64,000 bases of DNA from Planctomycetota bacterium (GTDB lineage Bacteria; Planctomycetota; Phycisphaerae; Phycisphaerales; UBA1924): contig JAFEBO010000008.1 in assembly GCA_018242625.1 (NCBI GenBank), positions 620,001 through 684,000 of the forward strand, given 5' to 3'. The notes beneath the pieces are model-generated. The model ran no database searches and was not told where the DNA came from. It saw nothing but the letters and a program-made list of their open reading frames with translations. A program made the translations under genes and the position numbers. Positions 18,220 through 27,230 of this stretch are shown here, piece after piece. Each line of letters begins with the position of its first letter. Within the stretch, counting starts at the first letter, position 1.

Positions 18220-18353
18220 TTCCGCCCGCGGGTGAGTCATAGGAGGAGAGAGACAAGAACTTTTGAGGGCTGGCCGGGTTTCCCCGTTTCCCTCAGTAAA
18301 CCCGGCTACGTGTTTCCGCCCGCAGCCGAGTCAATAGGAGGAGAGAGACAAGA
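18220..18353. repeat. Pair of 40-bp imperfect direct repeats in the symporter operon leader
   Basis: Copies at 18220-18258 and 18314-18353. Both carry TTCCGCCCGC, a four-base variable block, GAGTCA(A)T and AGGAGGAGAGAGACAAGA; copy 2 has one extra base. They lie 60-195 bases upstream of the symporter start. The rest of the region 18160-18556 holds an AT-rich stretch (about 18400-18475) and the sodB terminator; no gene is supported there. Confidence 0.8.
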
Positions 18354-18465
18354 CAACTCAAACATGCCACCAGTTCTGAACCATGCCACCAATGTGGGAG
18401 GAATATTTTGATTTTGTTGATTTCAACGACTTAAACGTCTTGGAAGCAAAGAGTTAGGTGGTTTT

Positions 18466-18496
18466 GAAAAAAAGAAAGCCCCGCTTTGAGCGGGGC
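18466..18496 (-). terminator. Rho-independent terminator of superoxide dismutase gene
   Basis: Minus-strand stem GCCCCGCT / AGCGGGGC with a 3-base loop, followed by TTTC and a run of seven T, 61 bases past the sodB stop. Confidence 0.85.
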
Positions 18497-18556
18497 CGGA
18501 AGGTGCGAATATCGAGTTCCAAGTGTCCGGACGGACTGCTGGGGCATTTCTCCGGG

Positions 18557-19354
<798 letters not shown>

Positions 19355-19445
19355 GATGGGGATGCTCCTTTGCGTTGGCTGCCTTTGGGCGGGTTTTCCG
19401 GAACGGCAGCGCGAGGTTGCGGCCGCTGGCGTGTTGCTTGGGTCG

Positions 19446-19482
19446 GAAAAATCCGCGCGGTCGATGTGATTCGGCCGCGCGG
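19446..19482 (-). terminator. Rho-independent terminator of sulfatase gene
   Basis: Minus-strand 12-bp stem (CCGCGCGGCCGA / TCGACCGCGCGG with one wobble pair, 6-base loop) followed by ATTTTT, 31 bases past the sulfatase stop. Confidence 0.8.
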
Positions 19483-19512
19483 GTGAAACTCTTTCTGCGA
19501 GCTGCCCGTGAC

Positions 19513-21090
19513 CTATTGCCCCTGGGGCTTGGACACGGCTTCCATCACGCGATCGAGGTTGAAGCTGCCGGGCTTCTGGCGGGGCGGAAACTCACGGAAG
19601 CTCTGCAGCCACTGGCCGACGTACGCGCCCGCGGGTGCGATCAGGAACATGTGATCCATGTACCAGCGCTGATAGCCCATCGCGTTCTCTTCTTCTGCGC
19701 GTTCGAAGGGATCCATGCGAAGGTTTGTGAGCAAGGGGGCTCGGAGCTCGACGAACGGCTGCTGCCAGACCTTCAGGCCCTTTGCTTCCTGCATCAGGAA
19801 CGTGATCTTCCAATTTCCGAAGCGGAGTGCCGCGACGCTGCCGTCATCTGTCCAATAGATGAATTCCTTGCGGGGCCAGGGGCTCTCGCCGCGCAGGGCG
19901 GGGCCCAGGTCGTAACCGTCCAGGTGCACCTTGTACGCCCGATCCCCCATCGTGCGGCCCTTGAGCAGATCCTGCTTGACGGTCGCGTCGCCGGCGGCCG
20001 CGGCGAATGTCACGAGCATGTCTTCGTGAGCCGCGATGTCGTTCACGATCGTGCCGGGCTTGATTGTCCCCGGCCAGCGGATCATGCAGGGCACGCGGTA
20101 GCCACCCTCCCAGTTGGTGTTCTTCTCGCCGCGGAACATGGTCGAACCGCCGTCGGGCCAGGTGAACGTCTCGGCGCCGTTGTCGGTCGAGTACATCACG
20201 ATGGTGTTGTCGTCGAGACCCAGGGCCTTGAGCTTGTCGAGCACCTGGCCGACCTGACCGTCGTGCTCGACCATGCCGTCCGCGTAGACACCAAGACCGG
20301 ACTTTCCGTCCGAGTCGGGCTTGAGGTGGGTGAAGACGTGCATGCGCGTCGAGTTCCACCAGAGGAAGAACGGCTTCTTGGCCTTTGCCGCGCGTTCCAT
20401 GAAATCCAGGGCCTTGGCGGTAACTTCGTCGTCGATGGTTTCCATGCGCTTTCGCGTGAGCGGGCCGGTGTCGGTGATCGTGCCGCCGGCGAAAGAGTGG
20501 ATGACGCCGCGAGGGCCGAAGCGCTTTTTGAACTCGGGGTCCTTGGGGTAATCGGGGTTTTCGGGTTCTTCCTCGGCATTTAGGTGGTAGAGATTCCCGA
20601 AGAACTCGTCGAAGCCGTGCTCGGTGGGCAGCATTTCGTCGCGATCACCCAGATGGTTCTTGCCGAACTGTCCGGTGGTGTAACCCCTGGCCCGGAGCAC
20701 CGTCGCGATCGTGGGATCTTCTTTTTTCATGCCTTCGGGCGCGCCCGGCAGGCCGACCTTTGTGAGTCCCGTGCGGATCGGCGACTGGCCGGTGATAAAC
20801 GCGGCTCGGCCCGCGGTGCATGACTGTTGGCCGTACCAATCGGTGAACAGCGCACCCTCCCTGGCGATGCGGTCGATGTTGGGAGTCCGGTATCCCATCA
20901 TCCCCATGTTGAACGCGCTGATGTTGAACTGCCCGATGTCGTCACCCCAGATCACAACGATGTTTGGTTGCCTGCCCTGGGCCAGCACGGAAGCCGGAGT
21001 GACGAGGACGGCGAGCATCGCAAGCAGCGCGAACGCGATCCTTTGCGTGGGCGAGCCGGGCGAACGTGATGGGGAAGGGGCCGGGGGCAT
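19513..21090 (-). CDS. Secreted arylsulfatase-type sulfatase
   Basis: 525 residues with a signal peptide (Arg, then FALLAMLAVLVTPASVLA). Sulfatases cleave sulfate esters using a formylglycine made from Cys in C/S-x-P/A-x-R; here CTAGR, the Cys at about residue 91. Metal residues are visible in IVVIWGDDIG near the N-terminus. Other family segments are GQFGKNHLGD, WWNSTRMH and YSTDNGAE. ATG at 21090 has AAGGAG nine bases upstream. Planctomycetes encode many sulfatases for algal or host polysaccharides. No sulfatase-modifying enzyme gene is in the window. Substrate unknown. Confidence 0.88.
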   Translation of the reverse strand: MPPAPSPSRSPGSPTQRIAFALLAMLAVLVTPASVLAQGRQPNIVVIWGDDIGQFNISAFNMGMMGYRTPNIDRIAREGALFTDWYGQQSCTAGRAAFITGQSPIRTGLTKVGLPGAPEGMKKEDPTIATVLRARGYTTGQFGKNHLGDRDEMLPTEHGFDEFFGNLYHLNAEEEPENPDYPKDPEFKKRFGPRGVIHSFAGGTITDTGPLTRKRMETIDDEVTAKALDFMERAAKAKKPFFLWWNSTRMHVFTHLKPDSDGKSGLGVYADGMVEHDGQVGQVLDKLKALGLDDNTIVMYSTDNGAETFTWPDGGSTMFRGEKNTNWEGGYRVPCMIRWPGTIKPGTIVNDIAAHEDMLVTFAAAAGDATVKQDLLKGRTMGDRAYKVHLDGYDLGPALRGESPWPRKEFIYWTDDGSVAALRFGNWKITFLMQEAKGLKVWQQPFVELRAPLLTNLRMDPFERAEEENAMGYQRWYMDHMFLIAPAGAYVGQWLQSFREFPPRQKPGSFNLDRVMEAVSKPQGQ

Positions 21091-21093
21091 CAA

Positions 21094-21496
21094 GCGATTC
21101 TCCTTCGTGAGTGTGGCGACATTTCCAGAGAAAATGCTCCGTGAGGCTTGGCTCTGTCGGCGGCGAAACCATCAGACAGGGCGGCCGAGCGGGCAAGAAG
21201 CACCATGGCGGCAGCCTAGCAGAACTCCGCGCAGGGCGAAGTGCGACACCGCGATGCAAACGAAACGTCGGCGAACAGAAAGCGACTGTTGTTCGTGGCG
21301 CCCGTAGCCTGAAGCGTTCGATCGAGACAAAAAGGAATACCTGCCGCCACCTTGGAGCAGCGTCTTTGTTCGCGCGGCGGCGAGACGCGATTGGAGAAAA
21401 AGCCCCGATCGAGACTCGATCTCAAGTCGTGCCGCGAGCCGGCGGGAACGAAACGGACTTTGGATGGGGCGGGCGTGCCTTGGACGTGTCCGTCGG
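21094..21496. other. 403-base intergenic stretch, no gene supported
   Basis: Lies between the sulfatase start and the tsf stop, both on the minus strand. Open frames here are short or run into neighbouring genes in wrong frames. No tRNA, clear terminator or repeat was seen; it must contain the sulfatase promoter. Confidence 0.5.
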
Positions 21497-22318
21497 TCAG
21501 TTTGCCTCGCCGACCTGCCACCGGAAGAACGCGACGATGCGGGCCTTGGGGCCGACCAGGTCCTTGACCTTCTTGGTCGGATCCATCACGAAGGGCTGCT
21601 CGAGGAGCGCGATCTCTTCGAAGAACTTGCGCATGCCGCCCTCGACCATCTTCTCCGCGATTTCCTTGGGCTTGCCCGATTCGATCGCCTGCTCGATGCG
21701 GAACTTGCGTTCCTTCTCGACGACCGCAGCCGGCACGTCCTGAGCGCTGACGCCCTGCGGACGCGGGACGGCGGCGACGACGTGCATGCAGATCTGCCGC
21801 AGCGTTTCGTTGCTGATGCTGCCTTCGCCCTGCACGAGCGCGGCGGTCTTGCCGTCGTGATGCACGTAAGCGCCGAAGGCGGTCTTGCCTGCTTCGCCGA
21901 GCAGCTTGTGGCCGCGGGCGTAGGAGCAGTTCTCGCCGGTGGCGATGCGGACCTCGTCGATCGCGGACTTGATGGCCGGGGTCTCGGCGGCGGCGCCGGC
22001 ATTGCTCTGGGCGACGAGCTTGGCGACCTTGTTCACCATGGCCACGAACTGCTCGTTCTTTGCGGTGAAGTCGGACTCGGCGCGGACTTCGACGATGGAT
22101 GCGGCCGTGTGGTCTTCATTCACGAAGATGCCGACGCGGCCTTCGCCGGCGGCGCGGTCGGTGCGGCCTTCCATCTTGCCCTTGAGCTGCTTGCGCAGGA
22201 TTTCTTCGGCCTTCTCGGGGTCGCCGCCGGCTTCGGCGAGCGCCGCTTTGCAGGCCATCATGGGCAGTCCCGTCTTGTTACGGAGGGACATCACGTCTTT
22301 GCTGTTGATCTCTGCCAT
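21497..22318 (-). CDS. tsf: Translation elongation factor Ts
   Basis: 273 residues; nucleotide exchange factor for EF-Tu. N-terminal UBA-like helix with LRNKTGLPMMACKAAL, then the TDF-like core segment ESDFTAKNEQF and two dimerisation-type subdomains (GHKLLGEAGKTAFGAYVHH and the GSISNETLRQICMHV region). It follows rpsB by 79 bases on the same strand, the standard bacterial rpsB-tsf pair. Confidence 0.95.
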   Translation of the reverse strand: MAEINSKDVMSLRNKTGLPMMACKAALAEAGGDPEKAEEILRKQLKGKMEGRTDRAAGEGRVGIFVNEDHTAASIVEVRAESDFTAKNEQFVAMVNKVAKLVAQSNAGAAAETPAIKSAIDEVRIATGENCSYARGHKLLGEAGKTAFGAYVHHDGKTAALVQGEGSISNETLRQICMHVVAAVPRPQGVSAQDVPAAVVEKERKFRIEQAIESGKPKEIAEKMVEGGMRKFFEEIALLEQPFVMDPTKKVKDLVGPKARIVAFFRWQVGEAN

Positions 22319-22397
22319 GGGACTCTTCCTTGCCGCGCCGGGTCTACGGCGACGGATCGATTTTCACAAGCCAGTTGGATAGGTTCCGCGGGACGAC

Positions 22398-23231
22398 TTA
22401 CTGAGCGGACGCACCTTCGGGGACTTCCTGGGAAGCCATCTCGCCGGCGCGGGTCTGAGGACGGCGGCTGCGCCGGGGCTGATCGCCGCGGCCGGGGCCC
22501 GAACCGCCATCTTCGCCGCCGGGGCCCGAATCGCCGCCGGTCATGGTTCGTGCCTGCTTGCCATCGACGACGGCCAGGCAGAGCTCGCGGACGACCACGT
22601 CGATGGACTTCATCGAGTCGTCGTTGCCCGGGATCGGAATGTCGACGAGTTCGGGGTCGCCGTCGGTATCAATCAGGGCGATGGTGGGGATTCCCAGCTT
22701 GCGGGCTTCCTTCAGCGCGGTGACCTCGTGCTTCACGTCGATCGCGACGATGGCGCCCGGGAGCTTGTCCATCTTGCGGATGCCGTCCAAGTTGCGCTTG
22801 ATCTTGGCGAGTTCACGCTTGAGCTGGCTCTCCATCTTCTTGGAGTAGCTGGCGAAGTTGTCGGAGTTCTGGATGGCCTCGAGTTCTTCAAGGCGCTTGA
22901 GGCGGAGGCGGATGGTGCGGAAGTTGGTCAGCGTGCCGCCGAGCCAGCGCTCCGTCACGTAGTGCATCTTGGCGTCGCCGACGCGCTGTTCGAGAACGCT
23001 CTTGGCCTGACGCTTGGTGCCGACAAAGACCACGTCCTTGCCCGAGGCAACAGTCTTCGCGATGAACTTCTTCGCGAGCAGGAGACCCTTGACGGTTTCC
23101 TTGATGTCGATGATGTGGATGCCGTTGCGCTTGCCGTAGATGTACGCCCCCATCTTGGGGTTCCATCCGCTGGCGCGCTGGCCGAAGTGAATGCCGGCTT
23201 CAATCAGATCCTGGACGAGCGTGTTGGCCAT
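22398..23231 (-). CDS. rpsB: 30S ribosomal protein S2
   Basis: 277 residues. Typical S2 segments: IEAGIHFGQRASGWNPKMG at the N-terminus, FVGTKRQAKSVLEQ, RWLGGTLTNFRTIRLR and PGAIVAIDVKHEVTALKEA, ending the fold at DTDGDPELVDIPIPGND. The last 45 residues are a Gly/Arg/Pro-rich extension beyond the usual S2 end. Preceded by a leader of about 200 bases and a recognisable promoter. Cotranscribed with tsf. Confidence 0.95.
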   Translation of the reverse strand: MANTLVQDLIEAGIHFGQRASGWNPKMGAYIYGKRNGIHIIDIKETVKGLLLAKKFIAKTVASGKDVVFVGTKRQAKSVLEQRVGDAKMHYVTERWLGGTLTNFRTIRLRLKRLEELEAIQNSDNFASYSKKMESQLKRELAKIKRNLDGIRKMDKLPGAIVAIDVKHEVTALKEARKLGIPTIALIDTDGDPELVDIPIPGNDDSMKSIDVVVRELCLAVVDGKQARTMTGGDSGPGGEDGGSGPGRGDQPRRSRRPQTRAGEMASQEVPEGASAQ

Positions 23232-23430
23232 GGGCCACCTCTTCTTCTTGCAGCGACACCGGCGAGGTACGGATCGGTCGAGACTCCGGCTACGCAGCCG
23301 GGCGTCACGTGGACCTGCCCTAGGGCGCTTCAGTGTTCGGCTCCGGCTTCTTGCCTTTGCCGTCTTTGTGTTCCGCTGGGGCGATTACATAAACCGCCCG
23401 CGCTCGGCGCCGATCCGCACCAAGCCATTA

Positions 23431-23460
23431 ACTATAGGGTGAGCCGCACCCTATCGGCAA
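23431..23460 (-). promoter_or_regulatory. Candidate rpsB-tsf promoter with inverted repeat in the spacer
   Basis: On the minus strand TTGCCG (23460-23455) and TATAGT (23436-23431) are separated by 18 bases. An inverted repeat ATAGGGTG / CACCCTAT spans the spacer and part of the -10 box, which is the arrangement expected of an operator. It lies about 200 bases upstream of the rpsB start. Confidence 0.5.
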
Positions 23461-23496
23461 ATGCCTCCCGTCATACCGCCTCTAAAGCCCTGATTG

Positions 23497-25287
23497 TTAA
23501 GGTCTTGGGCCCGGCGGCATTTTCTCCGCGGGAGTGGCTGACGGGGCGGGTGGGGCCACCTGCGCCGGTGCGGTAGAAGGGGGATTCGAAGGCCCGGGTG
23601 CCGCGGGTGCCTGAGCGGGAGGCTCAGCGGAGGGCCTTGCAGCGGTCGAATCGGCACGGTTGTGCTGCAGATCGGCGGCGGGTGTGGTGTTGGGGGGGGC
23701 ATCGGCGGGCGCGATCGCCTTGCCGCCCGGCTCTTCTCCCGGCGAGGGCGGCTGCGGCTTGCCAAAGCCCTCGACCGCCGCAGAGATGGTGCTGCTCGGC
23801 GTCAGAGTCGGCGTCCACGAGTCCTGCTCCAGGGTCTCCCATCCGCCGCCGAGCGCTTTGTAGAGGCTCACCATGCTCGTCAGCGTGAGGGCGTGACTGG
23901 TCACGGCCTGGTCCTGAGCGTTGTAGAGAACGATCTGGTTATCCAGCACCGTTCGGAAATCGACGTTGCCGGTCTGATAGAGATCCTCCGCAAGCGAAAC
24001 CGCGCGCGAGCTGGCGGTGACCGCGCGGTTGAGAGAACCCAAACGCTGCTGTTCGCTCACCATCTGCAGAAGCGACGATTCGACATCCTCAAACGAGCGA
24101 AGGACCGTCTGCTCGTAGATGATCATCGCCTGCTCCGTGCGCGCGTCCTGCACCTGGATATTGCTCTTGATTTTGCCCCAGTCCAGGACAGGCCAGTTGA
24201 AGCCGGGCACGATGTTCCAGTACCGGCTGCTCATGTTCCACCAGCTCCCGAACTGGTTGGACTGAAGCCCGAACGCGGCGCCGATGGAAAAACTGGGATA
24301 GAGGTCGGCCGTCGCGACGCCGATGCGGGCGGTCTGCGAAGCGAGCGAACGTTCGGCGGCCCGGATATCCGGCCGGCGCTTCAGCAGTTCCGACGGCATG
24401 CCGACGTTGACAACAGACGGTGCCGCGGGCAGTCTTCCGCGCGGGCCGAGTTCACTGGCGAATGCCCGGGGCGGCTTGCCCAGAAGCACCCCGATCCGGT
24501 TGATCGCCCGCTCGATTTCCGTGTTGATGGGGAAGATCTGCGCGATGCGGTTTTCGAGCTGCGCCTTGGCCTGCGCCACGTCCAGCTCGCCGACCAGCCC
24601 CGCGCGGAATCGGCTCTCGGTGAGCCTGAGGGAATCTTCCTGCGCTTTGACGGCGTGCTCGGTCACGTCCAGGCGTTCCTGCTGCCCGCGAAGCACGATG
24701 TAGTTGGAAGCGACCTCGGCCAGGAGCGAGACCATGACGTCCCGCCGGTTCTCGACCGTCTGCTGAATCGTCGCATCGGCGGCTTCCACGCCGCGGGCGG
24801 TCTTGCCCCAGAAATCAAGCTCCCAGGACGCATCGAAGCCGGCGGAGTACAGATCGATGCCGCCCGGAGGGTTGGGCCCTACAAAGCCGATGTTGTTGCT
24901 GCTGCGGCTGCGCGAATATGCGGCGCCGGCGCTCACGGCAGGGAACCAGTCGGCCACGATGATGCCACGCGCCGCCCTCGCCTCTTTCACGCGGGCCTGC
25001 GCGAGTTTCAGGTCCAGGTTGCCGGTAAGAGCCCGGGCGACGAGGCTGTCGAGTGTCGGGTCCTCAAACCGCTTCCACCAACTCGCCAGTTCGGCGTCGG
25101 CCGCGCTGGGCATGGATTTCACATCGGCGACCGGCTGAGACGGCACGGCGGCGAAGTCCGGGGGAGTCTCCGTCACGGGAGGGCCCTCGTAGTTCGGGCC
25201 GACTTTGCAGCCCGACAGCGCGACCGCCAGTCCAGTGGCGGCAATCAATCGGACCATCTCGCGGGGTTTGGCGCTGCGCTGGATCAC
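23497..25287 (-). CDS. Outer-membrane efflux lipoprotein (NodT/TolC family)
   Basis: 596 residues; the outer-membrane channel of a tripartite exporter. A lipobox is visible (ALSGC, acylated Cys about residue 27) followed by KVGPNYEGPPV, the classic NodT N-terminus. Two OEP repeats follow with long coiled helices (SWWKRFEDPTLDSLVARAL; LLKRRPDIRAAERSLASQ). The GTG start overlaps the HlyD gene stop; an ATG ten codons later is an alternative. After the normal OEP end there is an extension of about 100 residues rich in Pro/Ala/Ser, low-complexity and unusual for the family. Last gene of the efflux operon. Confidence 0.9.
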   Translation of the reverse strand: MIQRSAKPREMVRLIAATGLAVALSGCKVGPNYEGPPVTETPPDFAAVPSQPVADVKSMPSAADAELASWWKRFEDPTLDSLVARALTGNLDLKLAQARVKEARAARGIIVADWFPAVSAGAAYSRSRSSNNIGFVGPNPPGGIDLYSAGFDASWELDFWGKTARGVEAADATIQQTVENRRDVMVSLLAEVASNYIVLRGQQERLDVTEHAVKAQEDSLRLTESRFRAGLVGELDVAQAKAQLENRIAQIFPINTEIERAINRIGVLLGKPPRAFASELGPRGRLPAAPSVVNVGMPSELLKRRPDIRAAERSLASQTARIGVATADLYPSFSIGAAFGLQSNQFGSWWNMSSRYWNIVPGFNWPVLDWGKIKSNIQVQDARTEQAMIIYEQTVLRSFEDVESSLLQMVSEQQRLGSLNRAVTASSRAVSLAEDLYQTGNVDFRTVLDNQIVLYNAQDQAVTSHALTLTSMVSLYKALGGGWETLEQDSWTPTLTPSSTISAAVEGFGKPQPPSPGEEPGGKAIAPADAPPNTTPAADLQHNRADSTAARPSAEPPAQAPAAPGPSNPPSTAPAQVAPPAPSATPAEKMPPGPRP

Positions 25288-26429
25288 TTCTTGCTCTCCG
25301 GGGAAGAGGAAACCGACGGGGGAATGTTCTTTGCTGAGTCGCTTGGAGTACTCAGAGCGGCCGGAGGTTTCTCTCCCGAGAAGTCTCCGGCGGCATCGAT
25401 ATACACATCCATCTGCTGACCGACAAAGACCGGCAGCGAGCCGGGATCAAAGCTGAAAAGCACCTGCAGCACGCGTGTATCAACCCGTTCGCTCGAGTCG
25501 CCGGTGAGAGATTTTTTAGGTACGACATAGGGCTCGAAGCGGACAAACGTAAGCGGGGTCTTGATATCCCGGTTGCCGCGCAGAGAGCCTTCCGCGCGTG
25601 CACCCGCCCGGACGCGCCAGGCGTCATTCTCGTCGACATCGACCCGCACATTCAGCTTTTCCACCGCGCCCATCATCATGAGAGGCGTCGCCATGGCCCC
25701 CGCCGGGGCGAACTCTCCGGGGCGGATATTCACCTGCAGAACCCGTCCGTTGATGGGGGCGCGGATGATCCGGCGTTCGATCTCGGTTTTCACCTGCTGC
25801 ACGTTTGCTTCCGCGGACCGGACCTGGGCCTTGGCAACCTCCAGATCCGGCTTCCAGGCGCCGGCGAGCAGCAGCGCCAGCTGCGCGTTGGCTTCGTCCA
25901 GGCGGCCCTGCGCCGCAAGAACCGCGAACCGGCGTCGGGACATTTCTTCTTCGGACCGCGCACGGGGATCGTTGACGCGCTCCATGATCGCAAGCTGGTT
26001 CTTAAGGTCCTCGAGATTGGCCTTGGCGGCTTCGACACGGGCTTCCGCGGGGCCGATCTCCTCTTTGCGCGGCATGGCCTCAAGCTTCTTCAGGTTTTCC
26101 TGAGCCGTGCTGAACTCCGCCTCACGCACCGCAAGAAGCGATCGCTGATCCCGGGAATCGAGCGTGAAGAGCACGTCCCCGGCCTTGACCCGGTCGCCGA
26201 CGACAACAGCGACTTTTTCGACAGTGCCCGCCACCGGCGTTCCGATCGCGATGTTCTGGGAGCTCGACTCGATGATTCCGGACCCCGCGACGCGCGACGC
26301 AAACGGAGAAACCGCCGGAGCGGCCACAGGGGCCGAGGGCGGCTTGGGCTGGCTGCTCTTCACGACCACGACGACCGCCAGGATCATGCCCGCGATCGCG
26401 ATCAGTGGAATGAGGAAAGTGCGGATCAT
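25284..26429 (-). CDS. HlyD-family periplasmic adaptor
   Basis: 381 residues. One N-terminal membrane anchor (FLIPLIAIAGMILAVVVVV), a Pro/Ala linker, a biotinyl-lipoyl half (IGTPVAGTVEKVAVVVGDRV), a coiled-coil hairpin of about 100 residues with Glu/Ala heptads, and the returning beta-barrel (APINGRVLQVNIRPGEFAP). It bridges the ABC permeases and the outer-membrane factor. The ATG has GGAGCAGG upstream and follows the ATPase gene by 15 bases; the stop overlaps the next start by four bases. Order and content resemble DevB of DevBCA systems. Confidence 0.88.
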   Translation of the reverse strand: MIRTFLIPLIAIAGMILAVVVVVKSSQPKPPSAPVAAPAVSPFASRVAGSGIIESSSQNIAIGTPVAGTVEKVAVVVGDRVKAGDVLFTLDSRDQRSLLAVREAEFSTAQENLKKLEAMPRKEEIGPAEARVEAAKANLEDLKNQLAIMERVNDPRARSEEEMSRRRFAVLAAQGRLDEANAQLALLLAGAWKPDLEVAKAQVRSAEANVQQVKTEIERRIIRAPINGRVLQVNIRPGEFAPAGAMATPLMMMGAVEKLNVRVDVDENDAWRVRAGARAEGSLRGNRDIKTPLTFVRFEPYVVPKKSLTGDSSERVDTRVLQVLFSFDPGSLPVFVGQQMDVYIDAAGDFSGEKPPAALSTPSDSAKNIPPSVSSSPESKK

Positions 26430-26444
26430 TAACCTGCTCCAGAG

Positions 26445-27230
26445 TTAGGCTTGCTGTGCGCTCATGTTCGGTCCGTAGAGTTCTTTCGCGGAGCCGACGA
26501 TCTTGTCGACCTGCCCGTCGTCCATGTGGGCGATGCGATCGGCGAAATCAAAAATCCGGTTGTCGTGCGTGACCACCACCAGCGCCCGGTTCCCCGACAT
26601 GGCCACGCCCCGCAGGAGCTCCATGACCTTGTGCCCGGTTTCGTGGTCCAGTGCGCTTGTCGGTTCGTCGCACACCACAAGCCGTGGGTTGTGCACGAGC
26701 GCCCGGCTGATCGCCACACGCTGCTGCTGACCGCCCGAGAGCCGGTTCGGTGTGTCGTTCACGCGGTCGCCCAGCCCGACAACGCTCAGCATCTCCTTTG
26801 CACGCTGAAGCGCCGCCTTGCGGTCGACCCCGTTCAGAAGCAGCGGCACCGAAACGTTCTCTGCGATTGTCAGCGTCGGTATGAGGTTGAACGACTGGAA
26901 AACAAAGCCGATCGTCTCTCCCCGGAACCGCGTTCGCTCCCAGGAACTGAGCGCAGAAAAATCCTTGCCGAAAACGCTGCATTCGCCCTCGTCGCGGTCG
27001 AGAACGCCCGCGATCACGCTGATCAGCGTTGTCTTGCCGCAGCCCGAGGGGCCCACCAGCATGAGAAGCTCGCCCTCGTAGACATCGAGATCGATCCCCC
27101 GCAGCGCCCGGACGGTCGAATTGCCCGTGCCGTAGTTCTTGGTGACGCCGCGGCAGTGCACCGCCGTGGCTCGGTCGGAGCTGGAGTGCGTTCGCGGGCT
27201 CTGGGCGGGAACGGTTGACATCTGGTTCAT
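26445..27230 (-). CDS. ABC transporter ATP-binding protein (MacB/LolD/DevA type)
   Basis: 261 residues. Walker A GPSGCGKTT, Q-loop FVFQSFNLIP, signature LSGGQQQR, Walker B LVVCDEPTSALD and switch-His VVVTHDN are all intact. The ATG at 27230 overlaps the permease stop in an ATGA junction, so the longer open frame upstream is not used. It energises the two FtsX-type permeases encoded immediately before it. Such exporters move substrate from the periplasm through the TolC-like channel by mechanotransmission. Confidence 0.92.
   Translation of the reverse strand: MNQMSTVPAQSPRTHSSSDRATAVHCRGVTKNYGTGNSTVRALRGIDLDVYEGELLMLVGPSGCGKTTLISVIAGVLDRDEGECSVFGKDFSALSSWERTRFRGETIGFVFQSFNLIPTLTIAENVSVPLLLNGVDRKAALQRAKEMLSVVGLGDRVNDTPNRLSGGQQQRVAISRALVHNPRLVVCDEPTSALDHETGHKVMELLRGVAMSGNRALVVVTHDNRIFDFADRIAHMDDGQVDKIVGSAKELYGPNMSAQQA

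Noticed and set aside
18364..18411. 15-codon frame after the second 40-bp repeat
   Set aside because: The purine-rich ribosome-site-like sequence is about 19 bases from the ATG, too far, and the peptide has no distinguishing feature.
23437..23456. ATAGGGTG hairpin as terminator of the efflux operon
   Set aside because: It lies upstream of the operon's last stop in the direction of transcription, has no T run and coincides with a plausible rpsB promoter.
23662..25419. Long plus-strand open frame (585 codons) opposite the outer-membrane efflux gene
   Set aside because: Arg/His/Gly-rich composition without a fold or motif; it is the GC-driven mirror of a clearly conserved gene.
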